This document shows, one piece after another, positions 1-8,652 of a DNA stretch of 19,958 nt (positions are counted from its first letter, which is position 1; each line of letters begins with the position of its first letter). A program made the translations under genes and the position numbers. This DNA is from Christensenella sp. UBA6420 (GTDB lineage Bacteria; Bacillota; Clostridia; Christensenellales; DTU072). The stretch lies in the NCBI GenBank assembly GCA_002439705.1, contig DJPE01000096.1, forward strand, positions 46,993 through 66,950, read 5' to 3'. The notes under the pieces were generated by a model. That model saw nothing but the letters and a program-made list of their open reading frames with translations. It was not told the DNA's origin and ran no database searches.

Positions 1-1224
1 CTTTTCGACAGATACGGTTGGGGCAAAATAGTTGACGGACAAATCGACCGCTGTAAAGAAGAAGTTAAGTCGGGAGTGTTCACTTACGACTATAAGAAAG
101 TCAATTCCGTAATAGGCATAGATATAAACAAGGACAGAATTATGTCCATTCTTAATAATCTGGAACTTACCACGACTTCCGACGGAGATATTCTTACCAC
201 CGTTATTCCCAATTTTAGAGAGGATATCGTCGGTATAAACGATATTGCGGAAGAAGTCGTTCGTTTTTACGGATACGATGACCTAAAACCCAGACTTATC
301 AGCAATAAGTGCGGCGGAAAGACACCCGCACAGGAAAGAATGGACAAGCTGAAAAATATTATGGTCGGCTACGGCTGTCAGGAAACGGTAACGTATTCCT
401 TTATTTCGCCAAAAGCCTTTGATATGTTAAATCTCGATAAGGATGACTTTAAGCGTAACGCAATAGAAATAAGCAATCCGTTGGGAGCTGACTTTTCTAT
501 AATGCGTACGACTTTAAGTTACAGCATGCTAAAACTTATTGCGTCGAACTCTACGAGAGGCAACAAGTCGGGCAGATTATTCGAAATAGCAAACGTATAT
601 TTGCCGAAAGCTCTTCCGCTTACCGAACTTCCGGAAGAAAAACAGACTTTGGTGATCGGTGCGTTCGGAAACGGCGAAAACTTCTATAAAGTCAAAGCTA
701 TTCTGGAAGATATAGCGGTCATTTTCGGACTTAACTTTGAATTCAAACGCGGAGAACTCAATTATTTACATCCCGGTCGTACCGCTTTCGTCTATGCGGA
801 CGGAATTAAGATAGGATATCTCGGTGAAGTTCATCCTTCCGTAAAAGATACTTTCGGATTTGACAAACCCGTTTATATCGCGGAAATAGACGCCGATTAC
901 ATCGCCAAAAACGGAATAGGTATCAAGCCTTATAAAGCTATCTCCAAATATCAGGCTGTAGAACGTGACCTTGCTTTGCTTGCTCCGATAGAAACCGAAG
1001 CGGGAGTAATCTTGGACACGATAAGAAAAGCCGATTGCGGTATGCTCGAAAATCTCGAAATTTTCGACGTGTACACCGGAGGACAAGTACCTAAGGGAAA
1101 GAAGAGCGTCGCAGTAAAACTTACTTTGAGACGGCTCGATAAGACCTTAACCGACGGCGAAGTCAACGCCGAAATAGAAAGTGTATTAAAAGAATTAGAA
1201 ACGAAGAATGTCGTTTTACGGTAG
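1..1224 (+). CDS. pheT: Phenylalanine--tRNA ligase beta subunit, 3' part (5' end outside window)
   Basis: The reading frame is open from base 1, so the gene begins upstream; 407 residues are visible of a family usually near 800. PheT pairs with PheS as a cytoplasmic (alpha-beta)2 enzyme that charges tRNA-Phe. The visible part has the expected domain order: a B5 domain (about residues 35–100, with DIAEEVVRFYGY), the catalytically inactive class II synthetase-like core (about 110–310, with TVTYSFISP), and a C-terminal FDX-ACB tRNA-binding domain (about 315–407, with VERDLALLAP and LTDGEVNAEI) ending in the typical Leu-Arg. The N-terminal EMAP-like and B3/4 domains must lie outside. A GTG at 76 is only an internal valine. 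The gene heads a + strand run that includes the U32 gene and mutS2. Confidence 0.96.
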   Translation, partial: LFDRYGWGKIVDGQIDRCKEEVKSGVFTYDYKKVNSVIGIDINKDRIMSILNNLELTTTSDGDILTTVIPNFREDIVGINDIAEEVVRFYGYDDLKPRLISNKCGGKTPAQERMDKLKNIMVGYGCQETVTYSFISPKAFDMLNLDKDDFKRNAIEISNPLGADFSIMRTTLSYSMLKLIASNSTRGNKSGRLFEIANVYLPKALPLTELPEEKQTLVIGAFGNGENFYKVKAILEDIAVIFGLNFEFKRGELNYLHPGRTAFVYADGIKIGYLGEVHPSVKDTFGFDKPVYIAEIDADYIAKNGIGIKPYKAISKYQAVERDLALLAPIETEAGVILDTIRKADCGMLENLEIFDVYTGGQVPKGKKSVAVKLTLRRLDKTLTDGEVNAEIESVLKELETKNVVLR

Positions 1225-1306
1225 AAACGTCGATTGGTCGTATACGGACGAACCAAGATGTCCGCATAATCTGAAAGCTCCTTATTGCATGTGGGAGCTT
1301 TTGGAT
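1225..1306 (+). promoter_or_regulatory. Structured gap between pheT and the U32 gene; second hairpin masks the ribosome binding site
   Basis: This 82-base gap can form two hairpins. The first pairs TTGGT-CGT (1234–1241) with ACG-A-ACCAA (1248–1256), with one bulged A and a 6-base loop. The second is a perfect 8-bp stem, AAAGCTCC (1274–1281) with GGAGCTTT (1294–1301), and a 12-base loop. Its 3' arm contains the GGGAG (1293–1297) that is the Shine-Dalgarno sequence for the ATG at 1307. The T-run after the stem is only four bases (1299–1302), so it is a poor terminator. I infer possible translational control or attenuation between pheT and the downstream genes. The pairing is visible in sequence; the function is inference. 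Confidence 0.4.
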
Positions 1307-3565
1307 ATGGACGTGCTTATTCCGTATCCGGCATATAACGCCGAAGTCCTTGCTCCGGTGACGGCAAGCACGTACGTCGCAGCGATAAAAAGCGGCGTGA
1401 ACGCCGTCTATTTCGGTTACGGCAGACTTAACGCAAGAGCCACCGCCGATAATCTCGACACCTTGGAAGATATCGTTTCTCTTTGCCACGAATACGGAGC
1501 GAAAGCGTATCTCGCTCTCAACGTTATGCTGAAAGACTCCGAAATCGAAGAAGCAAAAAAAATCGTAGAACTTGCCGAAAAGGCAAAAATCGATGCGTTT
1601 ATCATCAGCGATTTAGCCCTGGTGTCTATTATCCGTAACCATTCCAAAGCCGCCGTCCACGCAAGCACGCAAATGGGGATTCATAATCGTTCAGGCGCGA
1701 AATGGGCGAAAGATATGGGTATGGAAAGAATTGTTTTGAGCAGAGAAACCGTTCCCGAAGATATAAGCGCCATCATTAGCAACACTGATATAGAAACGGA
1801 AACGTTCGTTCACGGCGCATTGTGTACTGGTTTTTCCGGAGCGTGTTTGTTGTCGTCCATGCTCACCGGAAAAAGCGGCAACAGGGGGCGTTGCGCTCAG
1901 CTGTGCCGACAGAAGTATTCGTGTAAAATCAACGGAAAAATCGTAGACGAAGGATACCTTTTAAGTGCGAAAGATATTTGTATGGCAGATAAAATCGACG
2001 ACTTGGAAATGCTTTATGTCGATTCTTTCAAAATAGAAGGAAGATTGAAAAACCATAACTATATCGAAGGTGTGACGGGCATTTATACAGCTTTAACCGA
2101 AGGTTCCGCCGTTTATAACGACAAAATAGCAGACAAACTGAAAGCCTTTTTCAACAGGGGCAATTTTACTCACGGTTATTGGGACAATAAGGATATAATT
2201 TACAAGAGCGCCCCCAACCATATGGGCGTATACTACGGTAAAATCGTTAAAATTATCTCAAAAAATCTCGTACTAATCAACGCTAAAAGAGCCGTCGAAA
2301 AGGACGACTGTTTTAAGGTAATGCGTAAGAAAAGCGAAATAGGAGGTATAGTTGCCACAGGTGAAGCGAAAACTTGGCAAGACGAAACCTGTTACGTTTG
2401 TTTTTCGCCGAACGAAACGAAAATAGGCGACAGCGTATTTCTTACGAAAACCAATTCTGAATTCGACGAGCCGAAAAAAGTAATGATAGAACTTGCCGTA
2501 AGACTCGTCGCCGGCGAACCCGCTCATATTGTTGCTATATGCCGAGGCGTAGAGTATGATTTCTTCGGTCAAATAGTCGATACAGCAATAACCGAACCCC
2601 TTAAACCTGCCGACGTAGTGTCGCAATTTATAAGAACGCGGGATACCGACTTTGAATTCATTGTTTACGCAGTCAAAACGGAAAACGCTTTCGTGCCGAA
2701 AAGAGTCCTTAACGAATTTCGTCGCGATGTGATAAGCTACTATAAAAGAAAGTTTATCGACGAATACGTTCGCCCCGACCGCGAACGTGCAGCAAAGCAT
2801 CACTTGCGTGAAAAGATAAAGGGGGATTTCGTAGAACTCGACAATATAAGACAACTTAACGCAGAAATAAAAAATCGCTTCAAAAATATAGTTTTTTCAC
2901 CCTGTAATTATGATTTGGAATTGTGCGAAAAGTTCTATAACGCGGCAAAAACCGACGATAATCTGATTTTTGTCAAACTACCTATCTATATTCCCACTTC
3001 GGAAGAGCGCTTAGCGTACGACGTTGCCCGCATATTCGACGGAATCGTGGCAAACAACGTCGGGAACTATTATATGGCGGATTTTTTGAAAAAACCCGTC
3101 GTAGCGAGCTGGACACTGAACGTAGCGAATAAGAAGAATCCGCTTTTACGCTGGTCGTCGCAAACAGTAATCAGCACTGAGCTCAATTCGAGCGAATTAA
3201 AAAATTTCCCGGACTGCCTTGTCTATACTTACGGCAGATTACCGCTTATGTATCTGAATTTCTGCCCGAAACGTTTGGTTTACGGTTCATGTGAACGGTG
3301 TAAAGAAGTTAAAGACCTTTCTTTGTGCGACGCAAAAGGAGAATACCCGGTAGTTACGAAACGCTTAGGAAACTATTGTCAGCACGAAATGAAAAATTCC
3401 GTCGTCACTAATCTCGGAACACTCGCGGGCAATAATCCGCGGTATTTTGATTTCACTTCGATGAAGGTATCCGATATGCTATCCGTATTGAAAAAATACT
3501 ATTCCGGTAAAGAAGCGGACACTTCGGGATATAACCATTTACATTTCAACAGAGGAGTCGAGTAA
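1307..3565 (+). CDS. U32 peptidase-family protein with DUF3656-type region (RlhA-like RNA hydroxylation protein)
   Basis: 752 residues from the ATG at 1307. U32 proteins with this layout include RlhA, needed for 5-hydroxycytidine in 23S rRNA; the related TrhP proteins act on tRNA uridine 34. The N-terminus matches the family (EVLAPVTAS, then AVYFGYGRLNARA). The signature block around residues 167–201 contains HGALC, SGNRGRCAQLCR and cysteines 173, 180, 196 and 200, spaced as in proposed iron-sulfur ligands; FKIEGRLKN follows. A DUF3656-like middle region (about 345–460) and a cysteine-rich C-terminal segment (FCPKRLVYGSCERC) complete it. An in-frame ATG at 1208, overlapping pheT, would add 33 residues unlike the family; 1307 has GGGAG nine bases upstream and fits the alignment. 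Whether the target is rRNA or tRNA cannot be told. Some Clostridia have zapA just before this gene; none is present here. Confidence 0.9.
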   Translation: MDVLIPYPAYNAEVLAPVTASTYVAAIKSGVNAVYFGYGRLNARATADNLDTLEDIVSLCHEYGAKAYLALNVMLKDSEIEEAKKIVELAEKAKIDAFIISDLALVSIIRNHSKAAVHASTQMGIHNRSGAKWAKDMGMERIVLSRETVPEDISAIISNTDIETETFVHGALCTGFSGACLLSSMLTGKSGNRGRCAQLCRQKYSCKINGKIVDEGYLLSAKDICMADKIDDLEMLYVDSFKIEGRLKNHNYIEGVTGIYTALTEGSAVYNDKIADKLKAFFNRGNFTHGYWDNKDIIYKSAPNHMGVYYGKIVKIISKNLVLINAKRAVEKDDCFKVMRKKSEIGGIVATGEAKTWQDETCYVCFSPNETKIGDSVFLTKTNSEFDEPKKVMIELAVRLVAGEPAHIVAICRGVEYDFFGQIVDTAITEPLKPADVVSQFIRTRDTDFEFIVYAVKTENAFVPKRVLNEFRRDVISYYKRKFIDEYVRPDRERAAKHHLREKIKGDFVELDNIRQLNAEIKNRFKNIVFSPCNYDLELCEKFYNAAKTDDNLIFVKLPIYIPTSEERLAYDVARIFDGIVANNVGNYYMADFLKKPVVASWTLNVANKKNPLLRWSSQTVISTELNSSELKNFPDCLVYTYGRLPLMYLNFCPKRLVYGSCERCKEVKDLSLCDAKGEYPVVTKRLGNYCQHEMKNSVVTNLGTLAGNNPRYFDFTSMKVSDMLSVLKKYYSGKEADTSGYNHLHFNRGVE

Positions 3566-3567
3566 GT

Positions 3568-5919
3568 ATGAACGAAAGAACGTTAAGAACGCTTGAATAC
3601 GATAAAATTCTCGGAAAAGTAGCTGCTTTCGCTTACTCTAAAAACGCTAAAGAAGCCGTAAAAAATATAAAGCCTTTTAGCGATGCGGAAGCTATAAAAA
3701 AAGCGCTGAACGAAACGGAAGAAGGCGATATAATACTATTCGAACATGCGATAAATCCGTCTCTTAATTTCGACGACGTGACGCAAGCAATTGAACGAGC
3801 AGAGATATTAAGCATGCTCAGCATGGGAGAATTATTACGAATTGAGCGTGTTTTGAGAGTAGCTAGGGCTTTACAAGGACAAATTCTCAACGTTCCCGAT
3901 GACAGAATAGTTTTGCTTAAACAAAAAGCGTCCGAAATTTTCACAGATAAACGGCTTGAAGACGATATAAGCAGGTCGATAGTTTCCGACACGGAAATGA
4001 GCGATAACGCTTCGACTAACTTAAAGAATATTCGTGGAAAAATGAAAAAAATAGCGGAGAACATTAAGGCTAAACTATTAAATTACGTCAACGGTTCGGC
4101 ATATTCAAAGTATATGCAGGACAATATCATCACCGTAAGAAACGACAGATACGTCGTGCCGCTAAAATCGGAATATAAAGGTATGATACCCGGACTTATT
4201 CACGACCAGAGCGCTTCTGGAGCCACTTTATATGTCGAACCTATGGTGATAGTCGAGTTAAATAATGACTTAAAAACCTGTATGCTTGAAGAAAGCACGG
4301 AAATCGATAAAATTTTGCGTGCTTTTACAGTGCGCGTCGGCAACGAAGCCGCCGCCATTAAGTCCACATTCGAAATAATAACAGACCTTGACGTGATATT
4401 TGCGAAAGCACAGTACGCAAACGCCACCAAAAGCGTTAAACCCGTAATAAATAAATCGGGCAGAATAGATATAAGAAAGGGCAGGCACCCGCTTATACCT
4501 GCCGAAAAAGTCGTGGCTAACGACGTCCGGGTAGGTTCGGATTTTAATTTACTTTTAATAACGGGTCCGAATACGGGTGGTAAAACAGTTTGTCTTAAAT
4601 TGACGGGATTGCTTGTGATTATGGCAATGAGCGGCTTTTTCGTACCCGCTTTATACGCAGATATTGCCGTTTTCGACAACGTTTTTTGCGATATAGGCGA
4701 TGAACAAAGCATAGAACAAAACCTTTCAACGTTCTCGTCGCACATGAAAAACACGGTAAGTATAATCGACTCGCTTACGAGAAACACGCTCGTTCTGTTT
4801 GACGAACTCGGCGCAGGCACAGACCCGACCGAAGGTGCAGGGCTTGCGTTGAACATTTCCCGCTATATTTTGAGTAAAGGCGCGAAGGGCGTAATAACCA
4901 CGCACTACAACGAGCTTAAAGAGTATGCTGTGGTGACCGACGGCGTTCAGAATGCGTCCATGGATTTCGACCCGACGACGTATTCTCCGACATATAGACT
5001 TATAATAGGTGCACCCGGCGCAAGCAACGCATTGCTTATAGCCGAAAAACTCGGTCTGAAAAAAGAAATAATCGACGCCACGAGAAACGGAATAAGCGGA
5101 GATAAATTCGAGTTTGAGAACGTGCTTCTTTCGTTGGAAAAATCCAGAAAAGAAGCCGAAATTATGTTAGAAGAAGCAAAGAAAGCAAAAGAAAAAGCAC
5201 AGGAAGAGCTTAATGCCGCCGAAAAGGAAAAAGAAAAACTTTTCGCACAGAGAGAACGTCTTAACGTTTCTGTAAAAAAGGAAACAAAACGCCTTGTCGA
5301 CGAAGCCATGGACGAAGCCAACGATATTATTCAGGAACTGAGAGCTTTGCTTGACGATCCCGACGAAAGCACTATATTCCGTGCACAAAAATTGCGTAAA
5401 TCGTTAAAAAAATACGTTATTAACGAAGAAAACGAGTTTAAGGGAATGAGCGAAGAAGAAGACGGCGAAATAAAGGTAGGAGACAGAGTACTTGTCGTCA
5501 GCCTTAATTCCGAAGGCGAAGTAGTAAAATTAAACCCCGTCAAGGGCGAAGCGAAAGTTAAGTTAGGGAAGATAGAAACAAACGTAAAACTCGACAATTT
5601 ACGCCGTTTGAAAAAAACAGAGAAAAAAGCGGAAAAAATAAAAACCGTTCCGACGAAAATGACTTTATACAACGAACAGGTATCGCCCGAAATCAACCTG
5701 ATAGGTATGAACTCGGAAGAAGCGTTGTATGCGCTCGAAGAGTATATCGACAAATGTTTGCGGGTTCATCTCGGAGAAATCAGAATTATTCACGGCTACG
5801 GCGAAGGGATATTGCGTAAAGTTGTGCAAAACTATCTTAAAGGAAGAAAAGAAATAGTATCTTTCCGCGACGGCAATTTTACCGAAGGCGGGAAAGGAGT
5901 GACTATTGCGAAGTTCTGA
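3568..5919 (+). CDS. mutS2: MutS2 family ATPase with C-terminal Smr domain
   Basis: 783 residues, typical for MutS2. Family members do not perform mismatch repair; they suppress or promote recombination and, in Bacillus, split collided ribosomes. In order: lever/clamp helices (1–300), ATPase with Walker A GPNTGGKT (from 333) and Walker B LVLFDELGAGTD (D412, E413), TTHYNELK, a long charged coiled coil (about 510–600), a KOW-like small beta domain (about 635–680, KVGDRVLVVS), and an Smr domain (about 705–783). In the Smr domain HGYG (742–745) fits the HGxG motif, but the LDLR motif reads INLI (709–712), lacking the acidic and basic residues. ATG 3568 follows the U32 stop by two bases, with AGAGGAG upstream. 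Its end overlaps the next gene by 14 bases. Confidence 0.96.
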   Translation: MNERTLRTLEYDKILGKVAAFAYSKNAKEAVKNIKPFSDAEAIKKALNETEEGDIILFEHAINPSLNFDDVTQAIERAEILSMLSMGELLRIERVLRVARALQGQILNVPDDRIVLLKQKASEIFTDKRLEDDISRSIVSDTEMSDNASTNLKNIRGKMKKIAENIKAKLLNYVNGSAYSKYMQDNIITVRNDRYVVPLKSEYKGMIPGLIHDQSASGATLYVEPMVIVELNNDLKTCMLEESTEIDKILRAFTVRVGNEAAAIKSTFEIITDLDVIFAKAQYANATKSVKPVINKSGRIDIRKGRHPLIPAEKVVANDVRVGSDFNLLLITGPNTGGKTVCLKLTGLLVIMAMSGFFVPALYADIAVFDNVFCDIGDEQSIEQNLSTFSSHMKNTVSIIDSLTRNTLVLFDELGAGTDPTEGAGLALNISRYILSKGAKGVITTHYNELKEYAVVTDGVQNASMDFDPTTYSPTYRLIIGAPGASNALLIAEKLGLKKEIIDATRNGISGDKFEFENVLLSLEKSRKEAEIMLEEAKKAKEKAQEELNAAEKEKEKLFAQRERLNVSVKKETKRLVDEAMDEANDIIQELRALLDDPDESTIFRAQKLRKSLKKYVINEENEFKGMSEEEDGEIKVGDRVLVVSLNSEGEVVKLNPVKGEAKVKLGKIETNVKLDNLRRLKKTEKKAEKIKTVPTKMTLYNEQVSPEINLIGMNSEEALYALEEYIDKCLRVHLGEIRIIHGYGEGILRKVVQNYLKGRKEIVSFRDGNFTEGGKGVTIAKF
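5894..5900 (+). promoter_or_regulatory. Shine-Dalgarno sequence that fixes a TTG start
   Basis: AAGGAGT lies inside the last codons of mutS2. GGAG (5896–5899) ends six bases before the TTG at 5906, an ideal spacing. This supports the unusual TTG as the true start of the following gene. Confidence 0.7.
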
Positions 5920-6367
5920 TTATTACCGCATAGAAGCCACGCTGAGTAACAACGATAAAAAGTTTTCCGTGCTGGAAAACCTGTCGTTGTGCCTGAAAAT
6001 CCTTGCTATCGTGGCTTTGATAGTGCTTTTTAAGTACTTTTATATCGCGATAATACTTTGGGTAGCGTCTATCGTCCTTAATTTTTTCAAGCGAAACCTT
6101 ATATATAAGTACGTATATATCGTTCGCGACGGAAAGTTGGAAATAAAAAAAGAATACAGCTACGACAAAAGTTTGCCGTGCGAATCGGTCGATTTGCGAA
6201 CTGCCGAAATCGTGCGCGGCGAAACCGAAAAAAAGTATTACGAAGGCGAAGCGGAATTCCCGATAACCGTAAAAAGTAACGGAACTGTATTTTCCATAGC
6301 CGCCGACGAATATCTTTACGCTTTGGCAGAAACTTATAAGAGAGGTACAAATGATATTTTTAGATAA
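5906..6367 (+). CDS. Small membrane protein of unknown function with two adjacent helices
   Basis: 153 residues from a TTG start supported by AAGGAGT. I do not recognise the family. Two hydrophobic segments (about 25–42 and 44–61) separated by only one or two residues suggest a membrane hairpin. After them comes a basic patch (FKRNLIYKY) and a soluble domain of about 90 residues with alternating hydrophobic and charged residues (YIVRDGKLEIKKEY), resembling a beta-rich, PH-like or bPH-like fold; that resemblance is only an impression. Both ends overlap neighbours (14 bases into mutS2, 17 into the cysteine desulfurase), so translation is probably coupled and the gene is likely real. It is placed with RNA-modification and MutS2 genes, but this gives no clear hint of function. 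Confidence 0.8.
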   Translation: MRSSDYYRIEATLSNNDKKFSVLENLSLCLKILAIVALIVLFKYFYIAIILWVASIVLNFFKRNLIYKYVYIVRDGKLEIKKEYSYDKSLPCESVDLRTAEIVRGETEKKYYEGEAEFPITVKSNGTVFSIAADEYLYALAETYKRGTNDIFR

Positions 6368-7478
6368 CGCAAGCACAACTCCGACTTTGCCCGAATGTGC
6401 GGATATTATGAGAGAATACATGACGGATAAATTTTTTAATCCGTCCGCACCGTACGGTCCGTCGGTTGACGTTGCGAAAACTTTGGATAAATGCCGAAGT
6501 AACGTTTGTAAATTACTGAAAGGCGACGGAAAAATTATATTCACGTCAAGCGGCTCGGAAAGCAACAATTTAGTATTGTTCGGCTCGAAAAAGCCGAATA
6601 AATGCAGAATAATTATATCCGAAAGCGAACATCCCGCCGTAAAACGCCCCGCGGAAGAACTCAAACAACGCGGTTACGACGTGGTGGCTTGTCCCGTCGA
6701 TTCCTGCGGCAGAGTAATTCCCGAAGAATTGCAAAAACTGCTCGACGAAAACACCGCTCTCGTTTCGATTATGCACGTAAACAACGAAACGGGCGGAATA
6801 AACGATATAAAATCGCTTTGCAAAACGGTGAAAACCTATAATAAAAATATATTGTTTCATAGCGACGGCGTGCAGGCGGTAGGAAAAATCGACGTATCGT
6901 TAAACGATTTGGGCGTAGATTTCTATTCGGTAAGCGGTCATAAATTCCACGCGCCGAGAGGAGTCGGGGCGTTGTTTATTAAAAGCGGACTTAACCTAAA
7001 ACCCATTATATTCGGCGGCGGACAGGAATTCAATATAAGGTCGTCCACCGAAAACGTGGCGGGGATAGTGGCTTTCGAGTATGCGCTCGAACGCGCTATA
7101 AAGTCGCAAAAAGAAAACTACGAAGCCGCGGCAAAATGCAACGCCGAATTAAGAAAAGGTTTCGACAGGGAAGACGTAATTATTCGTTCCGACGAACGTT
7201 GTTCGCCGTATATTTTCAACGTTGCGTTGAAATATTTAAGGGGCGAAGTAATACTTCATTCTTTGGAAAAATACGGTATTTTTATAGGCACGGGAAGCGC
7301 TTGTTCTTCTAAAAAAACCGACAAAAATACACCCGATAACATGAAACTACCGCAAGAGTACGAAAAAGGCTTGATTAGAATCAGTTTGTCCGATAAAACG
7401 ACAATTTCGGACATAGATACTTTCATAAAATCGTTTAATTTGGAATACAATATGCTAATAAAATACATGAGAGGATAA
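6351..7478 (+). CDS. Cysteine desulfurase (NifS/IscS family), probable ThiI partner
   Basis: 375 residues. A PLP-dependent aminotransferase-fold enzyme that takes sulfur from cysteine as an enzyme-bound persulfide, releasing alanine. Landmarks: FLDNASTTP at the N-terminus, FTSSGSESNN (PLP phosphate loop), SESEHPAV, MHVNNETGGI, HSDGVQAVGK, the Schiff-base lysine K198 in SGHKFHAPRG, and the active cysteine C318 in GTGSACSSKK. The ATG at 6351 has AGAGAGG upstream and overlaps the preceding gene by 17 bases. One base separates its stop from thiI. In Bacillus the equivalent neighbour (NifZ) is the dedicated sulfur donor for ThiI, so the same role is likely here. No scaffold gene of the Isc or Suf type is adjacent, which argues against a main iron-sulfur-assembly role, though a dual role is possible. 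Confidence 0.95.
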   Translation: MIFLDNASTTPTLPECADIMREYMTDKFFNPSAPYGPSVDVAKTLDKCRSNVCKLLKGDGKIIFTSSGSESNNLVLFGSKKPNKCRIIISESEHPAVKRPAEELKQRGYDVVACPVDSCGRVIPEELQKLLDENTALVSIMHVNNETGGINDIKSLCKTVKTYNKNILFHSDGVQAVGKIDVSLNDLGVDFYSVSGHKFHAPRGVGALFIKSGLNLKPIIFGGGQEFNIRSSTENVAGIVAFEYALERAIKSQKENYEAAAKCNAELRKGFDREDVIIRSDERCSPYIFNVALKYLRGEVILHSLEKYGIFIGTGSACSSKKTDKNTPDNMKLPQEYEKGLIRISLSDKTTISDIDTFIKSFNLEYNMLIKYMRG

Positions 7479-7479
7479 T

Positions 7480-8649
7480 ATGGAAAGAACAATTTTGATA
7501 AGAATCGGCGAAATTTTCCTTAAAGGAAATAACAGAAATTACTTTGTTTCTACGCTGAAACACAATATAGCAGAATCGCTTGAAGGCGTGGAATGTAAGC
7601 TCGTTTCTTCCAACAACAGATTATTCGTCGTCGGATATTCCGAGTCGGACGAACAGGAAATTATATCCCGTCTTACGAGAGTATTCGGTATATACAGCGT
7701 AAGCCCCGCAATAAAAATGCCCACCGATTTGGAAAAAATTGCGGAGACCTGTTCGGAAGTTTTCCCGCGTACGGGTAAATTCCGCGTTACCGTAAACCGA
7801 GCCGACAAAAAAATTCCGCTTAAATCTATGGATATAGCGCGCGATATAGGAGCGGTTATGCTTCGTAAAGCGAAAGGCGGCCTTACGGTAGATTTATTTA
7901 ACTTCGACTTTGAAGTCAACGTAGACATAAGAGAAAACGGATATTCCTATATTTTCTACAAAAAAGTGCTTTGTTCGGGCGGTCTTCCCGTAGGTTGCGG
8001 CGGCAACGGTATGCTTTTGTTGAGCGGCGGAATAGACAGCCCCGTAGCCGCATACCTTATGGCAAAACGCGGAGTGAAAATTTATGCGGTACATTACCAC
8101 AGTTTCCCGTTTACGAGCGAAATGGCTAAGGAAAAAGTCATAAAATTAGCCAGAATAGTATCGAGATATTGCGGTCCGATAGAATTAGCTGTCGTACCGT
8201 TCACCGAAATACAGTACGCGATTAAAGAAAATTGCCCAATAGAATATATGATTACGATAATGCGCAGAATAATGATGCGTATAGCTGAACGCTTAGCTAT
8301 AGAAAAGAAATGCGGCGCGATAATAACGGGCGAAAGTTTAGGGCAGGTCGCAAGTCAGACTATGGAAAGTATCAACGTAACCAACAGTGTCGTGTCTTTA
8401 CCCGTATTCAGACCGCTTATAGGTTCGGATAAGACCGAAATCATTGATATTGCAAAAAAAATAGACACCTTTGAAACGAGTATCTTACCGTACGAAGACT
8501 GTTGCACCGTCTTTTTACCGAAAAACCCCGTAATAAAACCGAGCATAAAAGCCGCCGAAGAAATGGAAACCGCTCTCGATATAGAAAAACTCGTTACCGA
8601 CGCGATAAACAATACCGAAACTATCGTTTGCGACTTTAAGGATATATAA
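7480..8649 (+). CDS. thiI: tRNA 4-thiouridine synthase ThiI (short form without rhodanese domain)
   Basis: 389 residues. ThiI adenylates uridine 8 of tRNA and replaces its oxygen with sulfur; in some bacteria it also serves thiamine thiazole synthesis. Visible parts: an N-terminal ferredoxin-like plus THUMP region (about 1–165, beginning RTILIRIGEIFLKG), the PP-loop ATP pyrophosphatase motif LLSGGIDSP (S182–P188), GESLGQVASQT, and the conserved cysteines in YEDCCTVF (C341, C342). The protein stops soon after, so the C-terminal rhodanese domain of the E. coli enzyme is absent, as in Bacillus. The sulfur would have to come directly from the desulfurase encoded one base upstream. The ATG at 7480 has GAGAGGA upstream. 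No thiamine biosynthesis gene is nearby, favouring the tRNA role. Confidence 0.96.
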   Translation: MERTILIRIGEIFLKGNNRNYFVSTLKHNIAESLEGVECKLVSSNNRLFVVGYSESDEQEIISRLTRVFGIYSVSPAIKMPTDLEKIAETCSEVFPRTGKFRVTVNRADKKIPLKSMDIARDIGAVMLRKAKGGLTVDLFNFDFEVNVDIRENGYSYIFYKKVLCSGGLPVGCGGNGMLLLSGGIDSPVAAYLMAKRGVKIYAVHYHSFPFTSEMAKEKVIKLARIVSRYCGPIELAVVPFTEIQYAIKENCPIEYMITIMRRIMMRIAERLAIEKKCGAIITGESLGQVASQTMESINVTNSVVSLPVFRPLIGSDKTEIIDIAKKIDTFETSILPYEDCCTVFLPKNPVIKPSIKAAEEMETALDIEKLVTDAINNTETIVCDFKDI

Positions 8650-8652
8650 AAT

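Noticed and set aside
1274..1302. Rho-independent terminator after pheT
   Set aside because: The stem is only 8 bp with a 12-base loop and is followed by just four T residues, and it includes the next gene's Shine-Dalgarno sequence.
1208..1306. N-terminal extension of the U32 protein from ATG 1208, overlapping pheT
   Set aside because: The extra 33 residues do not resemble U32 N-termini, there is no good Shine-Dalgarno before 1208, and the ATG at 1307 has GGGAG at the right spacing.
4200..4856. 218-codon - strand open frame opposite the MutS2 ATPase
   Set aside because: Serine-rich antisense shadow of a conserved ATPase domain.
5903..6664. 253-codon - strand open frame opposite the membrane protein and desulfurase
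   Set aside because: The + strand genes here are supported by Shine-Dalgarno sequences, overlaps and catalytic motifs; the - strand translation is low-complexity and unrecognisable.
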